Shown here one piece after another: positions 1 through 6,487 of a stretch of 11,996 bases of DNA (the first letter of the stretch is position 1; each line of letters opens with the position of its first letter). The stretch lies in contig JACQPS010000256.1 in the NCBI GenBank assembly GCA_016207445.1, positions 1 through 11,996 of the forward strand, given 5' to 3'. The position numbers and the translations under genes were made by a program. Below the pieces are notes generated by a model. That model was not told where the DNA came from. It ran no database searches and saw only the letters and a program-made list of their open reading frames with translations. Origin of the DNA: Gemmatimonadota bacterium. GTDB taxonomy: Bacteria; Gemmatimonadota; Gemmatimonadetes; Longimicrobiales; RSA9.

Positions 1-294
1 GATGATGCCTTTTGCCGCCGGCGCGGCTTCGCCGAACAGGTGCACGTGCGCCATGACATCGTGGCGGAGCCGCCGCTCGAGCTCGGCGGCGCGCTCGAGG
101 TCGAGGTCGTCCAGGCGGGCGCGCATCTGTGCCAGCGCCTCATCGGAGATTTCGACGCCGAGCTCGCGCTGCGCTTCGGCGAGCGCGAGCCAGAGGCGGC
201 GCCAGGTGCCGAACTTGTAGGCCGGGGAGAAGAGGCGATTCATCTCGGCGGAGGCGTAGCGCTCCACCAGCGGATTCCGGTAACTAGAGTTCAC
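1..294 (-). CDS. purB: adenylosuccinate lyase, N-terminal part (cut by window edge)
   Basis: Adenylosuccinate lyase acts twice in purine synthesis: it releases fumarate from SAICAR and from adenylosuccinate, in the cytoplasm. Only the first 98 codons are present. The translated N-terminus contains YRNPLVERYASAEM, then KFGTWRRLWLALAEAQ, then RRLRHDVMAHVHLFG near residues 72-86, and ends at AAPAAKGII. From memory this follows the human/animal-type ADSL clade much better than the short Bacillus PurB type, and that clade also occurs in bacteria. Homology begins at YRNPL, four residues after a GTG at 294, so I chose this start. It sits inside a 7-bp repeat array and has no Shine-Dalgarno sequence. 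The frame stays open upstream through the repeat, with another GTG at 315. It is transcribed leftward, downstream of the htrA gene but separated by the repeat. Confidence 0.88.
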   Translation of the reverse strand, partial: MNSSYRNPLVERYASAEMNRLFSPAYKFGTWRRLWLALAEAQRELGVEISDEALAQMRARLDDLDLERAAELERRLRHDVMAHVHLFGEAAPAAKGII

Positions 295-432
295 AGTTGA
301 CAGTTTACAGTTCACAGTCGACAGTCGACAGTCGACAGTCGAGAGTTCGTTGCCGGGCAGCAGGCACTGCCGGAGATCCGGACGGCGCCCGCGTGCAAAC
401 TGTGAACTGTCAACTGTGAACTGTCGACTGTC
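286..432. repeat. inverted pair of 7-bp tandem-repeat arrays (element A)
   Basis: The left arm (286-348) is nine consecutive heptamers of the form A(C/G)AGTNN: agagttc, acagttg, acagttt, acagttc, four acagtcg, then agagttc again. The right arm (398-432) is five heptamers in the opposite orientation (aactgtg, aactgtc, aactgtg, aactgtc, gactgtc). A 49-bp unique spacer (349-397) lies between them. Because the arms are inverted, a transcript of either strand could fold into a long imperfect hairpin. The element fills the gap between the htrA stop (447) and purB. It might act as a terminator, an mRNA-stability element or a mobile repeat. It recalls the heptanucleotide STRR repeats of cyanobacteria only in design. 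Confidence 0.9.
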
Positions 433-446
433 AGTACCCGCACGCC

Positions 447-1886
447 TCAGCTCGTGATATAGAAGGAGATGGAGCCGTACTGGCCCTGTCGCTCGAGGAA
501 GAGGCGCACCGGGCCGCGCCCCGCCAGGCGGCGCAGCGCCGATGCGGCTTCCTCGGCGGTCCGGATCGGGCTCCGATTGATCTGAACGATGAGGTCGCCC
601 ACGCGCAGCCCGATCTGCCGCGCCGCCTCGGAGAGCGACACGATGAGTGCCCCCTGGTCGCTCACCAGCCCGCGCTCCGCGCGGATCGGCGGCGTGAGCG
701 TCACGAGCTCGAAGTCGGCGAGTGCCCGGATGCGCTCCGCCGTGACCGACGGCAGGTCCATGGGCACGACGCGCACGGTGCGTTCGCGGCCCTGCTCGAC
801 GACCGTGATCTCGACCGGCTGTCCGACGGGCGCGTCCAGCAGCGCCGCCTCCCAGTCGAGCGGCGCGCGCACGACTTGCCCACCCACGCGCGCGAGCACG
901 GCGCCCGGGCGCAGCCCGGCCTGGGCGGCAGGGGAGCCGGGGGCGACGTGGGCCACGCGCACCTCGCGGCCGCGCCCGTCGCGCCCCCCGCGTGCGCTCG
1001 TCTCCAGCTCGAGGCCGACCCAGGCGCGGCGCACGCGCCCGTCCTCGAGCAGCTCGAGCGCGATGCGCCGCGCCCGCTTGATGGGAATGGCGAAGCCCAG
1101 CCCCTCGCTGCCGCCGCTATGCGAGAAGATCGAGGAGTTCACGCCCACGACCTGACCCAGCGCGTTGACCAGCGGCCCGCCCGAGTTGCCCGGGTTGATG
1201 GACGCGTCGGTCTGGATCATGTCCAGGTAATAGCCACGCTCTTCCTCGCCTGCCGGGATGATGTTGCGGCCCACGCCGCTGACCACGCCCGCCGTGACGG
1301 TCGGTTCCGTGTTCGCAAGCAGGTAGCCGAAGGGATTGCCGATGGCCACGACCCACTCGCCGATCAGCAGCCGGTCGGAATCGCCGATGGGCGCGACCGG
1401 GAGAGCCCGCGCCGCGACGCGCAGCAGGGCCAGGTCGCTGAGCTCGTCGGTGCCGACCACTTCGCCCTCGTATTCTCTGCCGTCGGCCAGCGTCACCACT
1501 ACCTGCTCGGCGCCCCGAACCACGTGCTCGTTGGTGAGGACGAGGCCGTCCTCGCGGATGATGAACCCGGACCCCAGGCCGGAAACCTCGCGGGCCGCGT
1601 CGGGCGGCAGGAAAAAGCTCTCCCAGAGCCCGCTCGCGCGCACGCGCTCGCGCCGCACGACGTGCACGCTCACGACCGCGGGCGCGACCCGCTCGGCCGC
1701 TCGCACGAGCGCCGTACGCCGCGATTCGTCCACGTCCTGCTGCACGACGGGCGCGGCCGCGGCGACGGGCTCCGGTCGGAGCAGCTCGACGGCTTTGCCT
1801 CCGGGGCCGCGCAGCACGACCGCGGAGCCGAGCCCGCCCGCCGCCACGAGCAAGAGCAGGACGAGGAGCGAGCGACGCGTCCGCAT
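447..1886 (-). CDS. degP: HtrA/DegP-family periplasmic serine protease with two PDZ domains
   Basis: This is a trypsin-fold protease and chaperone of the cell envelope that degrades misfolded exported proteins. The 479-residue length is normal for DegP/DegQ. Residues 1-25 are a basic start followed by a Leu/Val-rich segment, a signal peptide or anchor. The protease domain spans about 60-285, with His121 in TNEHVV, Asp151 in LSDLALL and Ser235 in INPGNSGGPL, so the triad is complete. PDZ1 covers about 287-376 and PDZ2 about 400-468. The protein ends ISFYITS. The ATG overlaps the stop of the upstream transaldolase gene as TGATG, implying translational coupling in the truA operon. The gene symbol is a family label; degQ or htrA would serve equally well. 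A longer open frame extends upstream to 2513, but it runs antisense-free out of phase through the transaldolase gene and is not coding. Confidence 0.94.
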   Translation of the reverse strand: MRTRRSLLVLLLLVAAGGLGSAVVLRGPGGKAVELLRPEPVAAAAPVVQQDVDESRRTALVRAAERVAPAVVSVHVVRRERVRASGLWESFFLPPDAAREVSGLGSGFIIREDGLVLTNEHVVRGAEQVVVTLADGREYEGEVVGTDELSDLALLRVAARALPVAPIGDSDRLLIGEWVVAIGNPFGYLLANTEPTVTAGVVSGVGRNIIPAGEEERGYYLDMIQTDASINPGNSGGPLVNALGQVVGVNSSIFSHSGGSEGLGFAIPIKRARRIALELLEDGRVRRAWVGLELETSARGGRDGRGREVRVAHVAPGSPAAQAGLRPGAVLARVGGQVVRAPLDWEAALLDAPVGQPVEITVVEQGRERTVRVVPMDLPSVTAERIRALADFELVTLTPPIRAERGLVSDQGALIVSLSEAARQIGLRVGDLIVQINRSPIRTAEEAASALRRLAGRGPVRLFLERQGQYGSISFYITS

Positions 1887-2554
1887 CAGATGGCCCGGCG
1901 CTCCTTCGGCAGCTTGGCCCAGTCGGCCAGGAACGCATCCAGCCCCTTCTCGGTGAGCGGGTGCTCCAGGAGCTGGTGCAGGACCTTGGGTGGGATGGTG
2001 GCGATGTCCGCGCCCATGAGCGCGGCCTCGACCATGTGACGGGGGTGGCGTACCGAGGCCACCAGCACCTCGGTCTCGTATTCGTAGTTGTCGTAGATCT
2101 CCAGGATCTGCCGCACCAGCTCCATGCCATCGCCGGCCACATCGTCCACGCGGCCGACGAAGGGCGACACGAAGGTCGCGCCCGCCTTGGCCGCGAACAG
2201 CGCCTGGGTCGGGGAGAAGCAGAGCGTCACGTTCACCTTGATGCCCTCGCTGCGGAAGCGGCGGCAGGCGTGCAGCCCTTCCTCCGTCAGCGGGACCTTG
2301 ATCACGATGTTCTCGGCGATCTTCGCGAGATCGCGCCCCTCGCGCAGCATCTCCTCCGTCGTGGTCGCCACTACCTCGGCACTGACGGGACCCTCGACCG
2401 TGCGGCAGATCTCCGCCAGGATGTCGCGCGGGTCGCCGGCCTCGCCGGCTGCCTTGGACAGGAGCGAGGGGTTGGTCGTGATGCCGTCGATCAGGTTGGC
2501 GTCCACCGCCCACCGGATCTCCACGAGATCGGCGGTGTCAAGGAAGATCTTCAT
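1886..2554 (-). CDS. tal: transaldolase (small, fructose-6-phosphate aldolase-like family)
   Basis: This cytoplasmic enzyme of the non-oxidative pentose phosphate pathway transfers a dihydroxyacetone unit between sugar phosphates through a Schiff base. The 222-residue length matches the compact type 3 family that includes E. coli FsaA. The start MKIFLDTADL and the segment GITTNPSLL are family signatures. The Schiff-base lysine is Lys86 in VIKVPLTEEG. Two residues that separate aldolase from transaldolase in this family read as transaldolase: Glu60 (SAEVVATT), where FsaA has Gln59, and Phe132 (SPFVGR), where FsaA has Tyr131. The start ATG overlaps the end of truA by 17 bp, and its stop shares bases with the htrA ATG, so all three genes form one operon. 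Confidence 0.93.
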   Translation of the reverse strand: MKIFLDTADLVEIRWAVDANLIDGITTNPSLLSKAAGEAGDPRDILAEICRTVEGPVSAEVVATTTEEMLREGRDLAKIAENIVIKVPLTEEGLHACRRFRSEGIKVNVTLCFSPTQALFAAKAGATFVSPFVGRVDDVAGDGMELVRQILEIYDNYEYETEVLVASVRHPRHMVEAALMGADIATIPPKVLHQLLEHPLTEKGLDAFLADWAKLPKERRAI

Positions 2555-3344
2555 CGCTGGGCTCCTCCCGTTCGAGCTCCTCGGCCGAGTAGTACACGCG
2601 CGTGAGAAACAGTCCCTGGGGCGGGGCGGGGGGCGAAGTCTCGAGCCCCGGCTCGTTCGCGAGCAGACCCTCGAGGTCGGAAAAGGGCCGGGCGCCCCGC
2701 GCTACCCCTGCCATCGTGCCCACCAGGTATCTTACCATGTGGTGCAGAAAACGGTTCGCCGCGATCCGGTAGGCCAGGCCGACTTCGCCCCACGGGGTCC
2801 AGCGGGAACGGAACACGGTGCAGCGCTCGCCCCGCTCCGGCTGGCCGCTCTTGGCGAAAGCGCGGAACGAGTGCCGGCCGGGAAACAGCTCGGCTGCACG
2901 CTCCAGCACGTCCCGGTCGAGCGGCTCGGCCAGCGGCCAGCACCAGCGGCGCAGGAAAGGCGAGCGCGCGAGAGCGCTCGTCCCGACGCGGTACGTATAC
3001 CCGCGAGCGACGGCATCGTAGCGCGCGTGGAAGGCGGCGGGGACCTCCTCGGCCGCCACGACCCACAGGTCCTCCGGCAAGACCGCGTTGAGCGCGCGCC
3101 GGAGCTGCACGGCCGTCCACCTGGCCGGCACCAGCGCCGATGCCACCTGCCCGGTTGCGTGTACGCCCCGATCGGTCCGGCCGGCGGCGATCACGCTGGT
3201 GGGTCGGTCGGTCAGGCGCGACAACGCCGCTTCCAGTTCGCTCTGGGTCGTGCGAACGCCGGGTTGCGTCTGCCAGCCGAAGAAGGCCGAGCCGTCGTAG
3301 TGCAGGGTGAGCTTGATGCGCCGTTCGTCGGATGGGGCCGTCAC
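2538..3344 (-). CDS. truA: tRNA pseudouridine(38-40) synthase TruA
   Basis: TruA isomerises uridine to pseudouridine at positions 38-40 of the tRNA anticodon arm, without cofactor. The core motifs are LHYDGSAFFGWQ, then GRTDRGVHA with the catalytic Asp (Asp58 from this start), NAVLPEDLW, FHARYDAVARGYTYRV and NRFLHHMVRYLVGTM near the C-terminus. The length is 268 residues, normal for the family. The frame also allows a GTG at 3368 (276 residues). I prefer the GTG at 3344 because a strong promoter (-35 at 3381-3376, -10 at 3359-3354) would start the transcript at about 3347, and because E. coli TruA has a similar length before the YDG motif. There is no Shine-Dalgarno sequence at either start. 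It is the first gene of a truA-tal-htrA operon. Confidence 0.93.
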   Translation of the reverse strand: MTAPSDERRIKLTLHYDGSAFFGWQTQPGVRTTQSELEAALSRLTDRPTSVIAAGRTDRGVHATGQVASALVPARWTAVQLRRALNAVLPEDLWVVAAEEVPAAFHARYDAVARGYTYRVGTSALARSPFLRRWCWPLAEPLDRDVLERAAELFPGRHSFRAFAKSGQPERGERCTVFRSRWTPWGEVGLAYRIAANRFLHHMVRYLVGTMAGVARGARPFSDLEGLLANEPGLETSPPAPPQGLFLTRVYYSAEELEREEPSDEDLP

Positions 3345-3353
3345 AGCGCGAAC

Positions 3354-3381
3354 AAGGTACGGGTGCACAGGGTAGTGTCAA
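3354..3381 (-). promoter_or_regulatory. sigma70-type promoter for truA operon
   Basis: On the minus strand a perfect TTGACA (-35, 3381-3376) is followed after 16 nt by TACCTT (-10, 3359-3354). Initiation would fall near 3347, 3-4 nt before the GTG at 3344, giving a leaderless or nearly leaderless truA mRNA. The -35 is convincing. The -10 matches TATAAT at three positions, so the exact start point is inferred. Confidence 0.5.
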
Positions 3382-3400
3382 GCGGCAAAACGACTCGGAG

Positions 3401-3507
3401 AACCGGCACTCGTAAACCGGCACTCGTAAACCGGCACTCGTAAACCGGCACTCGTAAACCGGTCCGAAGTTCGAGTGCCGAAGTTTGGGTGCCGAAGTTC
3501 GAGTTTG
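3401..3507. repeat. inverted pair of 14-bp tandem-repeat arrays (element B)
   Basis: The left array is four perfect copies of AACCGGCACTCGTA (3401-3456) plus six bases of a fifth. A related array of three 14-bp units follows at 3466-3507 (gaagttcgagtgcc, gaagtttgggtgcc, gaagttcgagtttg). Their shared core CGAGTGCCG is the reverse complement of CGGCACTCG in the left units, so the arrays face each other and can pair. The left unit junction carries TAA. Since 14 is not a multiple of 3, the four copies place stops in all three plus-strand frames. The element lies between the divergent truA and NAPE-PLD-like genes and runs up to six bases before the latter's ATG. Its role is unknown. Confidence 0.92.
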
Positions 3508-3512
3508 AGCTG

Positions 3513-4538
3513 ATGGCCCAACTTCCGTCTCACCACCTCCCCGGCGGCCGCTTCCGTAACCCGTGGCCGATCAGTGACGGCGACTGGCGCCCGGGCGGCT
3601 TCTGGCGCTGGCGTCTGCAGCGCATGTTCGGCGGTGTGCCCGGGAACCCGCCGGCCGCCGCCTTCCCGCGCGCGCACCCCGAACCGGCGTACCCGCATGC
3701 GCCCGCGCACGAGCTGCGTCTCACCTGGGTAGGGCAGGCGACGTTCCTCATCCAGCTCGACGGGCTGAATCTGCTGACGGATCCGATGTGGAGCGGGCGC
3801 TCCTCGCCGCTCCCGTTCGCCGGACCAGCGCGGCTCGCGCCGCCCGGCCTCGGCTTCGACGATTTGCCTCCGATCGATGCCGTGCTGATCTCGCACGATC
3901 ACTACGATCATCTGGACGCGCCCACGGTGCGACGGCTCCACCGTCGGTTCGGTGACCGCATCCAGTGGCTCGCCCCGCTCGGGTTCGCCGGCTGGTTGGC
4001 GCGGCACGGCATCGGGCGGGTGGCCGAGCGGGATTGGTGGGACGACGTCGTCCTGGATGCGTCCGGTGGGCCGCTGCGCGCCGTGGCGCTCCCCGCGCAG
4101 CACTGGTGCCGGCGCACCCCCTTCGCGGCCAATCACCGCCTCTGGGTGGGATGGGCGCTGCTGCCCGCGACCGGCCCGCGCGTCTACTTCGCCGGGGACA
4201 CCGGCTACTGCCCGGCCTTCGCGGAGATCGGCGAGCGCCTCGGGCCCTTCGACATGCAGCTCCTGCCGATCGGCGCGTACGAGCCGCGCTGGTTCATGCA
4301 GCGCGCGCACCTGAGCCCGGAAGAGGCCGTGCAGGCGTACCGCGACCTGGGCGGGCACGGCGCGCTCGTGCCCATGCACTGGGGCACCTTCCGCCTGAGC
4401 GACGAAGACCCACTCGAGCCGCCGGTCCGGCTGCGGCGGGCGTGGGAGCAGGCCGGCCTGCCGGTGGAGGATCTCGCGATCCTGCGTCATGGCGAGACGC
4501 GCGTGCTCACACGCCGGGCGCCACGGCCGTCGCGGTGA
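3513..4538 (+). CDS. NAPE-PLD-like metallo-beta-lactamase-fold phosphodiesterase
   Basis: This is an MBL-fold zinc hydrolase. The closest family I recognise is N-acylphosphatidylethanolamine-hydrolysing phospholipase D, which releases N-acylethanolamines from membrane lipid in animals. From the ATG at 3513 (341 residues), signatures in order are FRNPWP (residues 15-20), a DPMWSGRSSP segment, LPPIDAVLISHDHYDHLD with the metal ligands HxHxDH (His128, His130, Asp132, His133), His197 in AQHWCRRT, Asp229 in FAGDTGYCPAFAEIG, IGAYEPRWFM, and His289 in MHWGTF. All expected ligands are present. There is no signal peptide. A GTG at 3489 inside repeat B would add eight residues; I prefer the ATG, where conserved sequence begins soon after. 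Homology ends at HGETRVL; the last ten residues overlap an MFS relic antisense. The natural substrate is unproven. Confidence 0.87.
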   Translation: MAQLPSHHLPGGRFRNPWPISDGDWRPGGFWRWRLQRMFGGVPGNPPAAAFPRAHPEPAYPHAPAHELRLTWVGQATFLIQLDGLNLLTDPMWSGRSSPLPFAGPARLAPPGLGFDDLPPIDAVLISHDHYDHLDAPTVRRLHRRFGDRIQWLAPLGFAGWLARHGIGRVAERDWWDDVVLDASGGPLRAVALPAQHWCRRTPFAANHRLWVGWALLPATGPRVYFAGDTGYCPAFAEIGERLGPFDMQLLPIGAYEPRWFMQRAHLSPEEAVQAYRDLGGHGALVPMHWGTFRLSDEDPLEPPVRLRRAWEQAGLPVEDLAILRHGETRVLTRRAPRPSR

Positions 4539-4618
4539 ACCAGAGCGACATGCCGAGTAGCTCCGCGAGGGCCACGAGCCCGAGCATGCGCCCAGCTGTC
4601 CGCCTCAACGGGGTCATG
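4507..4618 (-). pseudogene. relic of an MFS transporter gene (first membrane helix only)
   Basis: Read on the minus strand from ATG 4618, 36 codons encode a basic start and then a hydrophobic helix. They include GLVALAELLGMSLWF and TATAVAPGV, then TGA. The segment resembles the N-terminal first transmembrane helix of major facilitator superfamily carriers, whose usual form is AELLGMSxWFSASAVAP. Nothing of the other eleven helices follows, because the next sequence belongs to the plus-strand NAPE-PLD-like gene. I therefore read it as the 5' remnant of a deleted transporter. It overlaps the 3' end of the plus-strand gene by 32 bp. No clear ribosome binding site precedes the ATG. A small single-span protein is the alternative. 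Confidence 0.5.
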
Positions 4619-4784
4619 GCGCGGCAGAATGCTCGGCAACGCCGTGTCGGGCAAGGCGCGGTCGCGCCGCGGACCAGACGGTTCTCACGCTCCGGCCTGG
4701 CAGATCGCGACCCGCGCATACGGTCGACCGGCACGTGCATTGCAGCCCCACCGTGCGTTCGCGCGGCCCACAGGAGTCGAGGGA

Positions 4785-5375
4785 ATGAAGGCGCGCATCA
4801 CGCGGTGGGGAGCCCTGGCGCTGGCGAGCGGCGTGCTGAGCTGCGTCGACACGCCCACGCGGCTCGACAGCCCGACCGAGCCGCACTTTTCCGTCGGCTC
4901 GAAGAAGCTGCGCGTGCTCCGCCGCACGGAGCCGCTGCGGCGCCGACAGACCGTGACGCGCCTGATCGGTCCGCAGGGCGGAGTGCTCGAGCTGCCGGAG
5001 GCGGGTCTCCGAGTCGAATTCCCGCCTCATGCGCTGGCCGCCAGCATCGCCATCACCGTGACGGCTCCCCCCGGCAAGCTGGTGCGCTACGAGTTCTCAC
5101 CCCATGGCACTCAATTCCAGAAGGGCGTTCGCGTCGAGGTGTCGCTGCGGGGCACGGAAGCCGAGCCCGAGGGCGCTGCCCAGAAAGCCGAGATGGAAGA
5201 GTTGCACGCGGGGTATTACGCGCACTCCGGGCAGATCGACGCGGACGGTCTGGCCGCGGTGGATGAGCTGTTGCCGACGTACGGGCAGGCCGCCGCGTGG
5301 ACCGCGTTCGAGATCCGGCACTTCTCCGGCTACATCCTGGTCTCCGGGCTCACTGAGAAGGGGGACGACAAGTGA
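4785..5375 (+). CDS. predicted lipoprotein with ZU5-like domain
   Basis: I do not know the function. The 196-residue product begins MKARITRWGALALASGVLSC, a typical lipoprotein signal with the acylated cysteine at position 20 (lipobox VLSC). It is therefore expected on the periplasmic side of a membrane. Residues about 58-122 look like a ZU5-type beta domain: IGPQGGVLELPEAGLRVEFP, then ITVTAPPG, then YEFSPHGTQF. The C-terminal part contains RHFSGYILVS, also usual in bacterial ZU5 lipoproteins. ZU5 domains mostly mediate protein contacts or structural roles. The start ATG has a purine-rich GAGGGA just upstream (4779-4784). Its stop overlaps the GTG start of the TPR gene (GTGA), so the two are probably co-translated. 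The 246 bp upstream hold the MFS relic and no clear promoter. Confidence 0.8.
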   Translation: MKARITRWGALALASGVLSCVDTPTRLDSPTEPHFSVGSKKLRVLRRTEPLRRRQTVTRLIGPQGGVLELPEAGLRVEFPPHALAASIAITVTAPPGKLVRYEFSPHGTQFQKGVRVEVSLRGTEAEPEGAAQKAEMEELHAGYYAHSGQIDADGLAAVDELLPTYGQAAAWTAFEIRHFSGYILVSGLTEKGDDK

Positions 5376-6421
5376 ACGAAGCCCTGAGCCGTGCGCTGCG
5401 GCTGGCCGAGCTCGGCCGAGCGGAGGAGCAACGGGGTGCCTGGGATCAAGCCCTGCAAGCGTACGAGCAGGCCATCGAGCTGCTGGCGCCCTGGCCGCCC
5501 GAGCCGCTGCTGGCCGATGCGCTCCGCTGGAAAGGCACCATCCTGCGAGAGCGCGGCAACCTGGCCGAGGCCGAAGCATGCTACCGCAGCAGCATGGAGC
5601 TCGCACAACAGCTCCAGCACAAGTCCGGCGAGGCGCACGTTCTGAATTGCCTGGCCATCGTGGCACAGCGTCGCGGCGAGATGGACCTGGCCGAGCAGAT
5701 GTACCACGATGCGTCACTGCTCGCCGCCGCCTCCGGCGAAAACCGGCTGCTGGGCATGGTCCAGCAGAATCTGGGCGTACTCGCCAACACCCGCGGCAAC
5801 TTCAGCGCGGCGCTGCTGCGCTACCGCATGAGCGCGCGCGCCTTCCAGGAAGCCGGCGACGAGGAGGCGATGACCTGGGTACTGAACAACCTGGGCATCC
5901 TGTACACGCATCTGCGGCGCTTCGACGAAGCCGAGCAGGTCTTCCGCCGCGGCCTCGAGGGCGCGCGCGCACGCGGCGACGCCGTGGTGGAGGGATTCCT
6001 CGAGCTGAACCGTGCCGAGATGTTCGTGGCCGCGGGGCAGGTTTCCGAGGCCGAAGCCGCCTGCGCGCGCGCGCTCACGCTCGCGGACCAGCGCGGGGAT
6101 CGCGTGCGACGCGCCGAGGCGCTCAAGCTCCGTGGCGCGATTCAATGGAAGCAGGGCGAGCTCGATCCGGCCGTCGCCACGCTCGGCGAGGCCGAGCGGC
6201 TCGCCCGCGAAACCAACGAGGCGCTCCTGCTGGCGGAGGTCTACCGCGAGCTCGGCGAAGTCCTGAAGCTGCGCGGCGACGTCGCCAGCGCGCGCACCGT
6301 CTGGGAGCGCGCCCTCGAGCGCTTCCGTTCGCTCGGCGCCGCGCCCGACGTGGCCGACATCGAGCAGCGTCTCGCTACGGTGCCATCCGGCCCGCACGTG
6401 TCGCAGCCACCCGCCGCCTGA
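5372..6421 (+). CDS. tetratricopeptide-repeat protein
   Basis: This 349-residue protein consists almost wholly of tetratricopeptide repeats with about 40-residue spacing. Repeat units are recognisable near 12-37, 47-79, 87-119, 127-159, 167-199, 207-239, 247-279 and 287-320. Typical lines are LNNLGILYTHLRRFDEAEQV and YRELGEVLKLRGDVASARTV. The 40-residue period places it with the Rapsyn/kinesin-light-chain style of TPR, which are scaffolds for protein binding. There is no signal peptide, catalytic domain or DNA-binding domain, so it is expected in the cytoplasm. It starts at a GTG overlapping the stop of the ZU5 lipoprotein gene by four bases and is followed at once by the trpD promoter. Co-expression with a membrane lipoprotein suggests a shared envelope-related role, but that is a guess. 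Confidence 0.87.
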   Translation: MNEALSRALRLAELGRAEEQRGAWDQALQAYEQAIELLAPWPPEPLLADALRWKGTILRERGNLAEAEACYRSSMELAQQLQHKSGEAHVLNCLAIVAQRRGEMDLAEQMYHDASLLAAASGENRLLGMVQQNLGVLANTRGNFSAALLRYRMSARAFQEAGDEEAMTWVLNNLGILYTHLRRFDEAEQVFRRGLEGARARGDAVVEGFLELNRAEMFVAAGQVSEAEAACARALTLADQRGDRVRRAEALKLRGAIQWKQGELDPAVATLGEAERLARETNEALLLAEVYRELGEVLKLRGDVASARTVWERALERFRSLGAAPDVADIEQRLATVPSGPHVSQPPAA

Positions 6422-6451
6422 TTGACATAACCATCGATCCCCGAGTAATTT
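6422..6451 (+). promoter_or_regulatory. sigma70-type promoter for trpD
   Basis: A perfect TTGACA (6422-6427) directly follows the stop of the TPR gene. After 18 bp comes TAATTT (6446-6451), matching the -10 consensus at four of six positions, in a locally A+T-rich patch unlike the surrounding sequence. Initiation near 6458 would leave a leader of about 30 nt carrying GGAG at 6476-6479, eight nt before the trpD ATG at 6488. The leader is too short for an attenuator. No operator was identified. Confidence 0.65.
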
Positions 6452-6487
6452 GTGGTTTTTCCGTCCCCACCCTCTGGAGCCGGTTCC

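Noticed and set aside
876..2039. Plus-strand 387-codon frame opposite htrA
   Set aside because: Antisense shadow of a well-supported protease gene; His/Arg/Ala-rich with no recognisable domain.
1887..2513. Long minus-strand frame fusing upstream sequence to HtrA (447-2513)
   Set aside because: The extra part lies over the transaldolase gene in another frame, is Arg/Gly-rich shadow sequence, and the HtrA signal peptide starts properly at 1886.
3401..3507. CRISPR array or attachment site at the 14-bp repeats
   Set aside because: Units are directly adjacent with no spacers, and no cas, integrase or tRNA gene is nearby.
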